NCBI GenBank assembly: GCA_027475525.1
Contig: JAMWFC010000091.1
Coordinates: 434,001-498,000 of the forward strand
Reading direction: 5' to 3'
DNA length: 64,000 nt
DNA from: Macrolepiota albuminosa
Lineage: Eukaryota; Basidiomycota; Agaricomycetes; Agaricales; Agaricaceae
Notes under the pieces: model-generated
What the model was told of the DNA's origin: nothing
The model's database searches: none
The model's input: only the letters and a program-made list of their open reading frames with translations
Translations under genes and position numbers: made by a program
In this document: positions 12,781-24,024 of the stretch, one piece after another
Layout: each line of letters opens with the position of its first letter
How positions within the stretch are numbered: position 1 is the first letter of the stretch

Positions 12781-13030
12781 GCAGGGTTTTAGTGGGTAGT
12801 AGGCCAGTCTCAAGAAATGGGATAGGGTAAAATCATTCCCTGGCCATGAGCCCACACATGTGCATAAAGGCATTTCCTTGTGGAGAACCAATTAGCTGCC
12901 CAGCTCTTGGAACCTGGTTTAAACCCCAGGTGAGCAGCCCAGCAGGTAGGGAAGTTTTGCTAGAAATGTCAGCTTTCCTACTATTCAAACGCTACTCTAA
13001 AAAAAAATAAATAAAAAAATAAAAATAAAA

Positions 13031-13046
13031 ATAAAACTGCAGTCCT
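13031..13046. repeat. LINE target-site duplication, right copy
   Basis: This is identical to 4902-4917 and lies directly after the A-rich tail. Confidence 0.85.
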
Positions 13047-13125
13047 TTGCAACTATTGGCGCCTGTAGGTCCAATGATAAGATGTAGATGAGGAATTTAA
13101 TCAAGCACTTTCGTTAGTCTGGTAC

Positions 13126-14036
13126 ATGCTGAGAGTGATGAGGAAGCACATGAGATCCAAGAAGGATCACACAGTTTTTCAGGGTGAGTGCGTGGGGCAG
13201 GTGTTAGAATTGGAATTGCTCAGGAGAGAGGTAAGAAATAGGGGAAGGAGGCGGAGAATACAGCATGCGACTTTGGGCAAGGATAACCAGGCAGGAATGC
13301 TAGTGCTGCAAGATCTAGGGCCAGGCACTGGACAGTACCTTGTGGATGGGATACTAGAGGAGGCACATAGGGTCTGGAAGATCGACGCAAGCATGGAGAT
13401 AGAAATTGTGTGGACTCCAGAGCATAAGGGTATACCAGGCAATGAATGGGAAGACAGAGAGGCAAAACGTGCAGCAGGAGGCAGTGAGACTGATTTGAGA
13501 GGGTTGAGTCTCCTGTGCAAAACACTGCCTTGCTTGAAAGCGGCCATTGTCAGGCAGCACAAGGATCAGTGGTGCCACAAAGCGGAAGGGCAGTTCATGA
13601 AGTTGCTTCACTACCAGAGGTTGCAGGCCATGGATCCAGCAGTGCTGAGAACAAAGACCATCAAAGATACCCTGTTGAGGTTGCCGTGCAGACATGCCTC
13701 CTTACTCATTCAGTTGCACACAGGACATTGCTCTCTCAACTGCTACCTATATAAGATCAGAAAAGTCGAGACACCCATATGCAGTGCATGCAGGGAAGTA
13801 GAAGAAACTGTGGCACACTACCTGCTGGACTGCATGAAGTGCACCACCGAGAGATCTGGGACGTGGTGAAGAGGGGGCCAAAGGCACTCAGTACACTGCT
13901 CAGTGATTTCAATGCCACCAAGATCCTTTTTGCCTACATACATGCAATGCGTCAATTCAAGAGAACCTACAGGGACCTGACAGGGGGTCTGGAAACACTG
14001 GAAAAGGAGTTATGGGACAGGCGGGGTCATCAGTGA
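13126..14036 (+). pseudogene. 5'-truncated second LINE: RNase H and C-terminal zinc motif
   Basis: The ORF 13126-13869 encodes a Tad1-type RNase H end, with 'DNQAGML' (an Asp-containing strand) and 'IVWTPEHKGIPGNEWEDREA', the closing motif of RNase H. It is followed by a Cys/His module 'CSACREVEETVAHYLLDC', seen after RNase H in this LINE clade. A frameshift near 13830 moves the remaining C-terminus (to 14036) into another frame. No RT or endonuclease lies upstream before the neighbouring LINE, so this is a 5'-truncated copy. It differs from the 4918-13030 element, which lacks RNase H. Confidence 0.75.
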
Positions 14037-14112
14037 GGGGGGCCGGAGTGAGAGCAGTTTATTATTATTAGACTAATTACTTTACTACACAGATTGCCTA
14101 GACGGCATAATA

Positions 14113-17100
14113 TGGCATCAAGGACTGTCCCTAAAGAGGAGCAGGATGAGTTGTCAACTGCTGCCTGTCCTAAAGGGGATCAGTCACCTCAGACCATTCC
14201 TAAAGAAGGTCAGGAGCCAATGAATGTGATATATTCAAAGGATTATTCAGCATAGAAGCATGCCCATGAGAGGTACGAGCGCTGGCTAAACAAGGACGAT
14301 GCAGCGAGGGGGTTAATTTGAAGTGCCATTGAATATACTCAATGCGAATCTATCGTCGGTCTTGATACTTCAAAGAAAATCTGAGATCATTTTCATAAAC
14401 ATTATGTTGATCAACAGAGTGGGATCAATGTACATTACTACCACCAGCAGTTGTATGGAAAACGATGGGATGGAAATTCCCCTTTGACAGACCATCTTGG
14501 TTTTTATATGAACATACGCCATCGATTTCTCAAAGCTGGTCATCGCATTGATGATAATACCATAATCAATGCTATTCTTTTATTGTTGCCACATTCTCCT
14601 ACCTGGAAAGTTGTCAAACAGAATTTGCTGTTTAGGAGTGCCTCTCTAACGCTTGAAACTGTCACAACTGAATTATTGACAGTTTTTGACCGCATTACTT
14701 TGGAGGATGCTGCAACTAGCAGGATGTTGGCATTTACTGCGAGAACTGAGCCTGAATTGAGTGGGAGTCGACAGATTCCTAAAGCTACAAAAAGGAAATT
14801 AAACATGAGCCTAAACCTGATGACATTTGTCATAATTGTGGCAAAAAGGGACACTGGAGTCCAAAGTGCTTCAAGCCCAAGAAAGCAAAAAATGCAGGTC
14901 AAGCTCAACTTACTGCTTCCACTCGTAATTCCAAATCTCGAGAAGTAGGCCAAGTCATGATGGTGACTTCAAAGGATATGCCTACTGGATTACTTCTTGA
15001 CAGTGCTGCTTCAAGTCATATGGTAGCTGACCAGACTTATTTTATCAACTACCATAAGACAAGTAATCAGCACGTATCTGTTGGAGGACAAAATCAATTA
15101 CCTGTTGAAGGTACAGATGTGATCACATTCTGCACTCACTTGTCTTCTGGTACAAGTGATGTTGTCTTGCACAATGTCCTCCACATTTCCAATCTAGAGG
15201 CTACCCTCATCAGTCTGGGTTCCTTACAGCATGAAGGGGTTAGATTCCATGACTTTCCTTATGAAATTTTGTTGTCTTGGCAAGGTTGAGAATTCCTTCA
15301 TGCAAATCTCGTTGGCACTCGCAGCACACTCTACCAAATCAAAACCATGACCATCAGAATAGTTGATAACCAGGTGGCCTATATTGCCAGTGAGTCTACC
15401 ATGCGTTTATGGCACTGTCAATTAGGACACATCAGTCCTCGCACTATAAAAACCATGGTGGATCACAATTTAGTCACAGGCGTTAAAATAAAACTACCTC
15501 AAGAATTTGATTGGTTATGCAGCAGATGTGCTGAAGGTAAGGCTACAAGACTGCCCTTGCCAGACACCAGCAATACAAAATATGAGAAGAACAAATTATT
15601 GGTCATGGACCTCACTGGACCCATGTGCATAGCCACCTGGGATGGATATTGGTATGCTATGGTAATAGTTGAAGCCAGCAAACATTTTCCAACTGGGAGA
15701 CTCCTCAAAACTAAAGAGGAAGTGGGAGGTAACGTGCGCAACGTTACGGCTATGTATGAGCATGATGGCGGTCAGTTTGTTAAAATCATCCGAACTGACA
15801 ATGGCAGTGAATTCATAAATTCCACGATGTGAAAATTCTGTGCACTCAACGGAATAAAGCATCAAACTACAAATTTCTACTGACCACAACAGAATGGAAT
15901 TGCAGAACACATTATAGCCATGATAATGGAGATGGTTAGAAGCATGCTTCACAGGGCAAAAATGGACTTACAATATTGGGGAGAAGCATTCCTTTACGCT
16001 GTCTATATATGATCAATCACACCAACATCAGCCCTCCAAGGAAAGATTCCACTCACAGAGTGGAATGGACGTGTACCTGATCTATCTCATCTCTGAATCT
16101 TTGGATCATTAGGTTGGGCTTATGTTCCAAAGAAAGTTCAACAAGGCAAACTTGAATCACACGCCGTGAGGGTTCGGATGCTTGGGTGGTGGTCAGATGA
16201 GACCAAAGGTTACAAATTGGAGGACTTAGAGAATGGCAAGTTGATATCTTCAAGGGATGTTGAATTTTACAAGGACAATACTCCAAGTGAACTCGCTCAT
16301 TTTGATTCTGGCTTAACTCAATTGTCTCCTGAAGAAATCAATGAGATGATCAATACAGCTGTTTATCCAGAGTCAGATTTACCAAAGAAAGTCAACATTC
16401 CCTCTACAAGCTCTAAATCTGAAGTTGAGTCTCAACTACAGGAGCTTCCGCTTACTGATGACAAAATGAGAGAAGAAACACTGATTGGAGAGTTACAATA
16501 TCCTTCTGTGCCACCTTCTCTTTCCCCTCCACCTGTTGTAAGTCTGACTGAAGTACCACCTGCACCTCGAAAGTTGTTGAGATGGCAAAACCTGCCCCAC
16601 CATGAGCCTTTGACACACACCAAACAAATTCCGATTAGATATCAGCAAGATCGTGATGATGAAGAGAACTCAAGTCATGTAGCTTTCGTCGCTGTCTTGG
16701 GCCCTCGCGTTGAAGATGCTTTAGCTTCTTCACAGGCTGGCAGCTGGCAGAAGGCTATAGAATCAGAATACAATCAGCTTCTCAAAAAATGAGTTTTTGA
16801 AGAAATCGATGAGTTACCTCCAGGCAAAAAGGCTGTGGGAAGCAAAATTGTACTAAAGGAGAAGTTAGATGAACATGGCAATCATGCAAAATACAAAGCA
16901 CAAATCGTAGCTCAAGGTTTTTTGCAAGTCCCTGGTATCGATTATAATGATACGTTTTCTTCGGTTGCCAAGTTCACAACTTTTTGAGTATTTTTGACCT
17001 TAGCTGCCACCCTCAATTTTGAGATACATCAAATTGATGTTGTTGGTGCATATTTGGAGGGAAATCTTGATGAGGAGATATATATTCGTGCTCCAAAAGA

Positions 17101-19051
17101 AATTGGTAAGGCCAAATGATGTCACGACCCCTCCTCTCCAGGACCTCCCTGGGACATTCCTGGAGCTCCATCCGGGAGCCTCTTTTGTCAACCCCACAAT
17201 GTGCCCTGCCTCCACAGCTGCCGATGCCACCATCACATGCATCAAAGACTGCCATCAGCCAGCCCCCCTGGGAATCCCGCATCACAGACCCTGGGATCAA
17301 CTGCCATCAACGATCAGATCATGCAACTCGCTTCCAGCCATCACGCATCACGCATCACAGCTCCCTCTGCACCAATTGATTGCATGCCCCACACGCGCGA
17401 TCCAAGTATACAGCCCCTGCCTGCTACTCCGCTACTCAATGCCTCCCGGAGCCCATCCCAGACACCCCGGAACCCTGAGACCCAGCCCTGTAGTACTTAT
17501 AGCGTAGTTCCCCATTGTATTCGCTAGTCTTGATATTAACTTGAATTGTTGCATGCCCTCTGCTTGACTGGTACGCACTGACTGGCACGCTTTGACTGGC
17601 ATGCCTGAATAATCATGTGCTCTAAGTTTGGTATGCGCTTCGTGACTTATAATTTGTTAACTCGGTCTTGTCTTAGAACCCCCAGTTCCCGACTCGACTA
17701 CCCCCAACCCTCAGTCTCTAAAACACCTGAAGCCCCCAGGTCAAGTTCACTTCCCTGGGACCACCCCTTGTCCACGTCTTGAACCCCGGAGTCCTAGCCC
17801 CGGAGTTCCAGACACCCGAGTACCCGTAGGTCAAGTCCGCATTGTAAGGGCGTTGCTTTCCCGGAAAGCCCCCGACTCAGCGGAACCTGACAAATACTGG
17901 AAATTACTCAAGGCCATTTATGGCCTTGAACAAGCAGGTTGCAAATGGAAAGAGAGGTTACATGACGTTCTTATGACCTTAGAGTTCGAACCCTTGCATG
18001 CCAATGACTGCTTGTACATACTTCATTCGAAAGGTCAAATCACGCTCATTGTTGTCGTATATGTCGATGACATGGCAATAGCAGGAAAGGATATTTGCAG
18101 GATCATTTTGTTCAAACAGGATATGAATAGGAACTTCAATATTACCGACCTTGGTGAGGTTCATTACATTCTTGGTCTTCAAATCAAACAGGATCGACCT
18201 AATCAAATCATTTATTTGAATCAATCAAGTTATATTAACTCCATTTTAGAACGATTTGGAATGACTTCTTGCCATCCTGTTTCTACACCTCTGCAAACTA
18301 ATCACGATCTTTCGCAACTCCAATGCCCGCATACAGAGGAAGAACGTGACAATTACGCTTGATACTCTAATGGGCTAAATTACCTATCCCTAGTCGGCTC
18401 ATTGTTATACGCAACTCAAACACGTCCCGATATTTAATTTTCAGTCAGTTTATTAGCTCAGTTTTCTAATAACCCCGGTATCCCTCACCTCATGGGTTGC
18501 AAACGAGTTTTGCGGTACTTGAAAGGCACAAAGATGTTTTGCCTCAAATTGGGTGGCCTTAGGCATGAGCAAATCCGACTAGTGGGATGGAGCGACGCCA
18601 ATTGGGCTCAAGATCAATATGATCGACGCTCTGTTAGCGAATGGTGTTACAACATCGACAGAAGCTTGGTATCCTGGTCATCCAGGAAACAATTGGTGAC
18701 AGCGACGTCAACAGTGGAGGCAGAGTATATTGCCTCTGCCAATGCAACCTGAGAAGCAATTTGGCTTCAAAATCTGTTGAAAGATCTCGGTTTCGAGCAA
18801 GTACAAGCGACTATCATCCACACCGATAATACTGGAAGTTTCGCGTTGTCCAAGAACCCTGTCGGTCACTCTCGTGCCAAACACATCAATATACGCTTCC
18901 ATTTCATCCGAGAGCATATTGCTCAGGGAAATATTCGACTTGAATATGTTCCTACCCAGAAAATGATTGCCGATACGTTGACGAAGGCATTGCCACGTGA
19001 AACCTTCAAAAAGCATCGTGAATTTTTGGGAGTCGTCTCTCCTCCATCACA
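14113..19051 (+). pseudogene. Copia Gag-Pol polyprotein, decayed
   Basis: The start ATG at 14113 opens gag. The capsid-like region runs to about 14800, where a frameshift occurs. The CCHC knuckle 'CHNCGKKGHWSPKC' follows near 14830, then protease 'LLDSAASSHMV' near 14993. Integrase has zinc ligands in 'WHCQLGHI' and 'CSRCAEGK' and the catalytic stretch 'IIRTDNGSEF' near 15790. The RT has 'GAYLEGNLDEEIY' and, after the inserted LTR, 'LKAIYGLEQAGCKW' and 'VVYVDDMAIAG' (YVDD, near 18060). RNase H has 'GWSDANWAQD', 'STVEAEY' and 'HTDNTGS'. At least eight in-frame stops lie in 14250-18760. Adding the LTR plus a 5-bp duplication (778 nt) explains the frame change across 17120-17892. Confidence 0.85.
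17120..17892 (+). repeat. Solo chromovirus LTR inserted in Copia RT
   Basis: It begins TGTCACGACC and ends CGGAACCTGACA, matching the LTR family of the elements at 48174 and 55847. It flanks no internal region, so it is a solo LTR left by LTR-LTR recombination. The five flanking bases are aatga on the left and aatac on the right, an imperfect duplication. Frame arithmetic on the split Copia gene supports a 5-bp duplication. It carries the TATA-like 'acttatagcg' and 'agtcttgatatta' blocks. Confidence 0.9.
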
Positions 19052-19063
19052 GTCAAGTGGGAG

Positions 19064-19562
19064 TGTTGAGGGAAATGCCTCGTGACTCCGGACTCACCAT
19101 GAAACACTCGCATCATATATTAAGTCATAATCCGTATGTTTCTCTTTTCTACGTACATGTCTTAAAAACTCCATATTGATTACTCATGCATGACGTCCTC
19201 CTGTCTCATTACTACGACTGTATATTATGTTGAGACACACCTGGAGATGGATTATCTTACGATTTCCACTCTCCAGGTGAGTCTTCTTTGTATCTTATTA
19301 CTTACATATTATCGTACGATTTCCACTCTCCAAATACTTACTATATTATATTCGTACTCGAATACATCTGTTTGCCTATATGCTGCGTCACGGCTCCGGG
19401 CGCAGAACTTAGAGGGCGGTGGACTCAGGCCACCCGAACGGCGTAGTAGACTCATTTACGACGGTAGATTAGTGTGGAGTATACGTAGAGATAGCGGACC
19501 CCGACATAGGGCGTAGCCCCAACGGGTAATTGAATAAAAAAAAAATCTAAATATTCTCAACA
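19064..19562 (+). repeat. Copia 3' LTR (499 bp)
   Basis: It starts TGTTGAG directly after the polypurine tract and ends CTCAACA, giving perfect 7-bp inverted termini. It contains a diverged internal repeat ('acgatttccactctcc' near 19259 and 19317) and an A-tract near 19536. Confidence 0.85.
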
Positions 19563-19994
19563 GGTATAGGTGTTGACACGATATTATGCAGAACCGATCC
19601 GCCCGGAAGGCATCGTCTTAACGTTATCTCTGCCGACATTTGTCATTCCATCGGCACATGGAACTCCACATTTCCAGAACATTTTTTACTCGCCCTCAAG
19701 ACTACCTTGTCCACGATCGGCCATGCTGCATCAAAGATCGAACCTGGTCCGCGTGACGGCGAGTGTCATGTTTTCGTCAGCTGGGACCTGTTAATCCGGC
19801 CCACAATCCAGGAATGGCAGTTTGGGTATCAGAAAAGTGATTTACATTCCCATTGCGCTTGTGAACAGCAAGGAGATGCAGCTGACGTCTCCTTCGTATA
19901 TGGCTATCAAACCCCGCCAAAAGTTGCGACCTTATTTAATGGTCTTCTGACTACTGAATCCAGTCGAAGAAGCTCAATGATATTGGAAACATGA
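19563..19994 (+). pseudogene. ORF of unknown function abutting the Copia LTR
   Basis: A frame is open from the last base of the LTR to a TGA at 19992-19994, about 143 codons. Its composition is protein-like ('ISADICHSIGTWNSTF', 'GECHVFVSWDLLIRP'), with balanced residues and CpG-rich codons like the host genes downstream and unlike the Copia element. No start codon precedes the LTR boundary in this frame. The likely reading is the 3' part, or an internal exon, of a host gene interrupted by the Copia insertion. I do not recognise the family. Confidence 0.4.
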
Positions 19995-20498
19995 CAAACA
20001 TAAGACACGACATACTTCAAACAGCACCACTATCAGAAGGATTGTTCCTGCATGCTCAAAGGTTTCAGGTGAATACAAAGCTTTCTACCACACACAAAAG
20101 GAGTAGCTCCTACAATGTTTCATACAAGAGTGGCAATGAAACATCATGTTCCCTCGTTTTCCAGAAGGAAAAGCACTCGTTCTTTGTATGTGGAATCATT
20201 GACACCGAAGGTATTTCAAGCAACAATATATCTCACGATGAAAAAGTTAAAGGTGTCAAGACAAGCGACTAAGCTTAGCATTGTCTTCTCCCACCAGAGA
20301 CAGGTTGTGAGATTGATGGATTGTGACTCCCAGGTGCCTACATAAATCTCCGTGGTCATACACATCTTCAAATTTGGCTCATCTTACGTTTCAAGAGGTT
20401 GCATTGGAATATTTTGCTATCACTGCTACTCGCGAGTCTCCATTACTGCCGAAACCCTAGCTGTTGAAGATATGTCTAGCAGAAGGTATGATTTGTAA
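19995..20498. other. Gap between unknown ORF and first caspase gene
   Basis: Two overlapping ORFs (19991-20272 and 20115-20345) lie here, with no domain recognised. A first exon for the caspase gene could lie near 20472 (ATG, then a GTATGA donor at 20485), but the phase does not join cleanly, so I leave it open. Confidence 0.35.
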
Positions 20499-22581
20499 AC
20501 CATTGTCGAAAACGGTGCTGAGAACAATCGTAGCCCCCGTCTCTTCGCTTTAATTGTTGGAATAGATAAATACAGAGATCCTAATATCGTTGATCTTCGC
20601 TTTGCGAAAAACGATGCCAATGAAGTCGAAAACTTTTTGATCTCAAGATTTCGCATCTCGAGGGATCGCATTGCTAATCTGCGTGATGAAAAGGCGACAC
20701 GGGAGGCTATCATATCAGCTATGAAAAACCTTGCCAATAATCCAGTGATCAGTAAACATGATCCCATTCTCATATATTATGCTGGACATGGTGGTGAAGC
20801 ACCGGCACCATATGGTTGGTCAACCAGCAGTGCAAATGGCAAGGTCCAAATGCTCCTACCTCATGATTTCATCTTAAATGGGTCAAAGGATGCTCCAGGC
20901 CAAGGAATTCTCGACATGACAATCTCCTTACTTCTCTCCGAAATCGCCTCTAAAAAGTCGGATAATATCGTTAGTCATTCCTTGCCAATTTCCAAGATTT
21001 CACACTGAATAGAACAGACTGTCATCTTCGACTGTTGCCACTCTGGATCTGGGACTAGAAATGCTTCGACTGTCCGTGGCGTCGACTTACCCAACTATAC
21101 TATCCCCGCCCATCTCTTTTTGAAAGAACGAGAGTTCGGTTTACGACATCAAAAAGGAGGCCTCAAGTCACACGTCTTGTTAGCAGCTTGTGAGCCGCAT
21201 CAGAAAGCTTCAGAGGATGGAGGTCATGGAGATTTCACCCATGAGCTTCTACGCCTGCTATTGGAAGAAGACATCAACAGACTCAATTATAAGGATGTAA
21301 TAATGCGTATGCGCCAACTTCCTTCGTAGGTCATCTCCTTTGGCCCGCCTTAACCAGTGTTTCTACCGCCTGCATTTTTAGGCAGACTCCACGCTGCGAA
21401 GGTGTCAATTCAAATCGCATCCTCTTCACATTCGACGTTGAACCGCGTCCCGTAGTGTTTAATCTTCAACCACATCACGAAAGGTCAAATCAATTTACCC
21501 TGGAAGCAGGTATAGCCCATGGCATAACGAATCGAGCTGAGTTCGACGTTTATTCTGATGAACATTTAAATTCCTCCATTGGTCGCGTTGTCGTGTCAGA
21601 ACTCCATACATTCACCTCTCAATGCTCTGCCAACAAATCTCTATGTATGATTTCCCATGCTGCATATGCAGTCCAGATATCTCGCACGGAAAAACTTCGT
21701 CTCTTTATTGATCAAACCGATCAGTATTATGCGCAGCTAATGCAACTGATTCATCCTCTACTGGACGATTTCAGTATGCATTCTGTACGCCTTGTCGGCG
21801 CCGGAGATGAGGATTTGGGTATCAGCACGTCTAACGGAAAATTTCGGTTCAAAATCGGGAACAAGACATGCTGCGACCATGGCTTGAAACACATGCCATT
21901 TGACATTGAAGTCGACAAATCTGACAAGGTCCTTGACATCCTAAGTAGTGCTGCCGACTTCTATGGTCGTCTGGACCTACGCGGCTCAAACAATTCTTTG
22001 GATGGAAAGGTCGACGTCGAGTGTTTCAGACTCTGCCATAACGACCTAGGGCTCCTAGTTCCTCAGAGTGATGCAAATCTGAACATCGGAGGGACGATAA
22101 CAATCGATGTTGGCGACAATGTAAAGGAGGCTGACCCTTACGGTTACAGAATCAGGAATAATCTCAAGTTTCCGCTACATGTAGACCTCATATATTTCGA
22201 TATAAGCGATTTGAAAATCGGTGACTCTTTCAGCGTTTCCTTTCCTCGAGCCAATTCTAATAGATGTCCTTTAAAGAGTCATACTTTTTGGACCCAACGG
22301 CCCAGGAAAAAGCCGAATCCCTCCCAGCAAAGGGTTTTCTGACCATTGGGTTTGGTGATGGTGGTTGGAAACCCCCTGTATATTATTTGAGAGAAAATCA
22401 AACCATCGACATCGGATTCCTGAAACTTTACGTCTCAACGAGACATATCGACTATTCCGTTATATGTCAACCATCACCTTTCGAACGTGGCGACCGGGCC
22501 TCGGACTTCTATAAAAAAAACAAGACAGAAATCTGGGGTACGATGATTATCCCAATCGTTCAGAAAAAACAGGAGAAATGA
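20499..22581 (+). CDS. Caspase-domain protein, copy 1 (peptidase C14 family)
   Basis: The caspase/metacaspase fold starts with 'LFALIVGIDKY' (about 20551). The catalytic His is in 'IYYAGHGGEAPAP' (about 20775-20810) and the catalytic Cys in 'IFDCCHSGSGT' (about 21025-21055). Three introns fit both signals and phase: 20970-21017, 21326-21381 and 22221-22276. Splicing the first restores 'DNITVIFDCCHSG'. The exons are 20499-20969, 21018-21325, 21382-22220 and 22277-22581. The first codon is unresolved: the frame is open from 20499, just after a TAA. A C-terminal tail of about 380 residues contains 'CFRLCHNDLGLLVP' and 'FGDGGW' followed by 'YYLRENQ'; its role is unknown, but it is shared with copy 2. 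Fungal relatives are cysteine peptidases linked to regulated cell death or stress; activity here is inferred. Confidence 0.85.
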
Positions 22582-24024
22582 TTAGTCGCAATCTCAATGT
22601 TTCTTTGCATATTACTATCTTGTTCTCGTTTTACTCCTTTTTGATATTTCATTTTAGTCACCCGCTTTATCCAACACTCTCGAGAATCAGTAGAGTATAG
22701 AGTATGTATGATAGTGAGGATACGAGAATGTAAGAATGAATGACAATTGGTTCAATCATACTAGAGACATACATCTGGGCCTGCCCCAATGCACAGCTTT
22801 TACTAGTAGTACGACCGACGATATATTGATGCTGTGCGCTTCACGGGAGACCTTCGGCTTTGGCCCATTCGGAAGTAGAGCGTTTGCTCAACCAATTTGC
22901 TCATTTGCACCGAGAACCGCGGAATAAAACAAATGGACGTGTTATCAGAAGACGAGAAATACGAGCAGCCGTGGGAGCTAGTCGCACGAGGTTGGCCTCA
23001 CTGTTTCGAGCCAGTTAAACCCGCATCCATAGTACTAACCCCGCGCCTCTGAACAGTTATGTTCGTCGACATCTACGGCGAATAGGCACACAGGGCTGCA
23101 GGAGGAAAAGGTGCAGTTGAGGTAGGAACAAACTAAAAGCCAGAAGAATCATAAATTCGGTGAACTGGCAGTAGACTTGAACACAGAATGCTTACAATTC
23201 AGGCACCAGTATTAAGACAAAACGAACCGAAAAAGAAGGAAATCCCATGACCATGCATCAGATGACAGGCTGTATCCAGAAAAGTCCGAAAATTCTCGAG
23301 TCTACATAATCGTGTCCTTGGTCGCGTCGCATCGTCACAGCTGCATCAAGGATTGTAATGAAAAGTCTTATTATGAGGGTAAGGTGGAAGCAATCCTGAG
23401 GAGCCACGACACAAATAAAGGATCGAAGCACTACCGCGTTGGTAGTAGACGGAGAACAGCTGAAGCACGTTGAATCACAGTTCGGAAAAGCTCTTCCAAA
23501 AATGGCAACGAACGATTATGTAACATGACTTGTCCACAGACCGGACCGAACTAGCGAAATTCTCAATGCATATTCCTATGAAGTTGGGATCCAAGCTACC
23601 CATGTTATCCTCCTTACAGCAGGATGTTTCTACCTTGGTCTCACGTTTACACCAACAAGGTTGCAGATTTTTTCAGGCATCTGCTTAAGTCCGTGTCTTC
23701 ATTTGCGAGTACTACACTGCTGACAGACTCGGCTTAGGATACCTTCTTCGAAAACGTCAGAAATCGACCTAACCTCTTTCAAACCTGCTGACTTTGCAAT
23801 CATATCTAGTCTTGTGAGAGTGTCGGAAGAAAGTAAAGTATCGTCAACCGAAGATTACGGATCGCAGCATGTGTGCGTCCTTCGTTTCCCTTTTGTCTTC
23901 CAGTGTTTACGAGCAGCCTCCAGCGCCAATAAACCTACGCCTTCCCAAGTAGTGAACGTCAGAAGGTAGACTGACTGCTCCGTCAGGTCCATCGTTGAGA
24001 ACGGAAACTAAGAACGTGTTGCAG
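22582..24024. other. Intergenic between caspase genes
   Basis: There is no ORF with support. The stretch just before 24025 carries possible splice signals (AGAAG|GTAGAC near 23965, TTGCAG at 24019-24024), so a short first exon of copy 2 may lie here. A similar AGAAG|GTATGA sits upstream of copy 1. Confidence 0.4.

Larger units (their letters stand above)
4918..13030 (+). mobile_element. Full-length non-LTR retrotransposon (Tad1-like LINE), 8.1 kb
   Basis: The element is bounded by a 16-bp target-site duplication and ends in an A-rich tail of TAAA/AAATA type (about 12998-13030). It has the two-ORF layout of fungal Tad1-like LINEs. ORF1 (5615-7303) is a Gag-like protein with a CCHC knuckle and RGG box. 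ORF2 (about 7702-12780) carries an APE-type endonuclease, a reverse transcriptase and a C-terminal zinc motif. I find no RNase H domain. Both ORFs hold their frame for kilobases and are broken almost only by stop codons reachable by single transitions. This points to nonsense decay by cytosine deamination rather than indels. 7380-7700, between the ORFs, has no clear coding signal. Confidence 0.88.
14113..19562 (+). mobile_element. Ty1/Copia retrotransposon, 5' LTR missing
   Basis: The domain order gag - protease - integrase - RT - RNase H is that of Copia. The 3' end is well defined: the polypurine tract 'aagtgggag' is followed by an LTR starting TGTTGAG at 19064 and ending CTCAACA at 19562. 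No matching LTR precedes 14113; a LINE fragment lies there. A solo chromovirus LTR (17120-17892) splits the RT. Confidence 0.85.

Noticed and set aside
17019..17507. Plus-strand ORF of 162 codons across the Copia/LTR boundary
   Set aside because: It joins Copia RT codons to LTR sequence after the insertion and is not a real gene.
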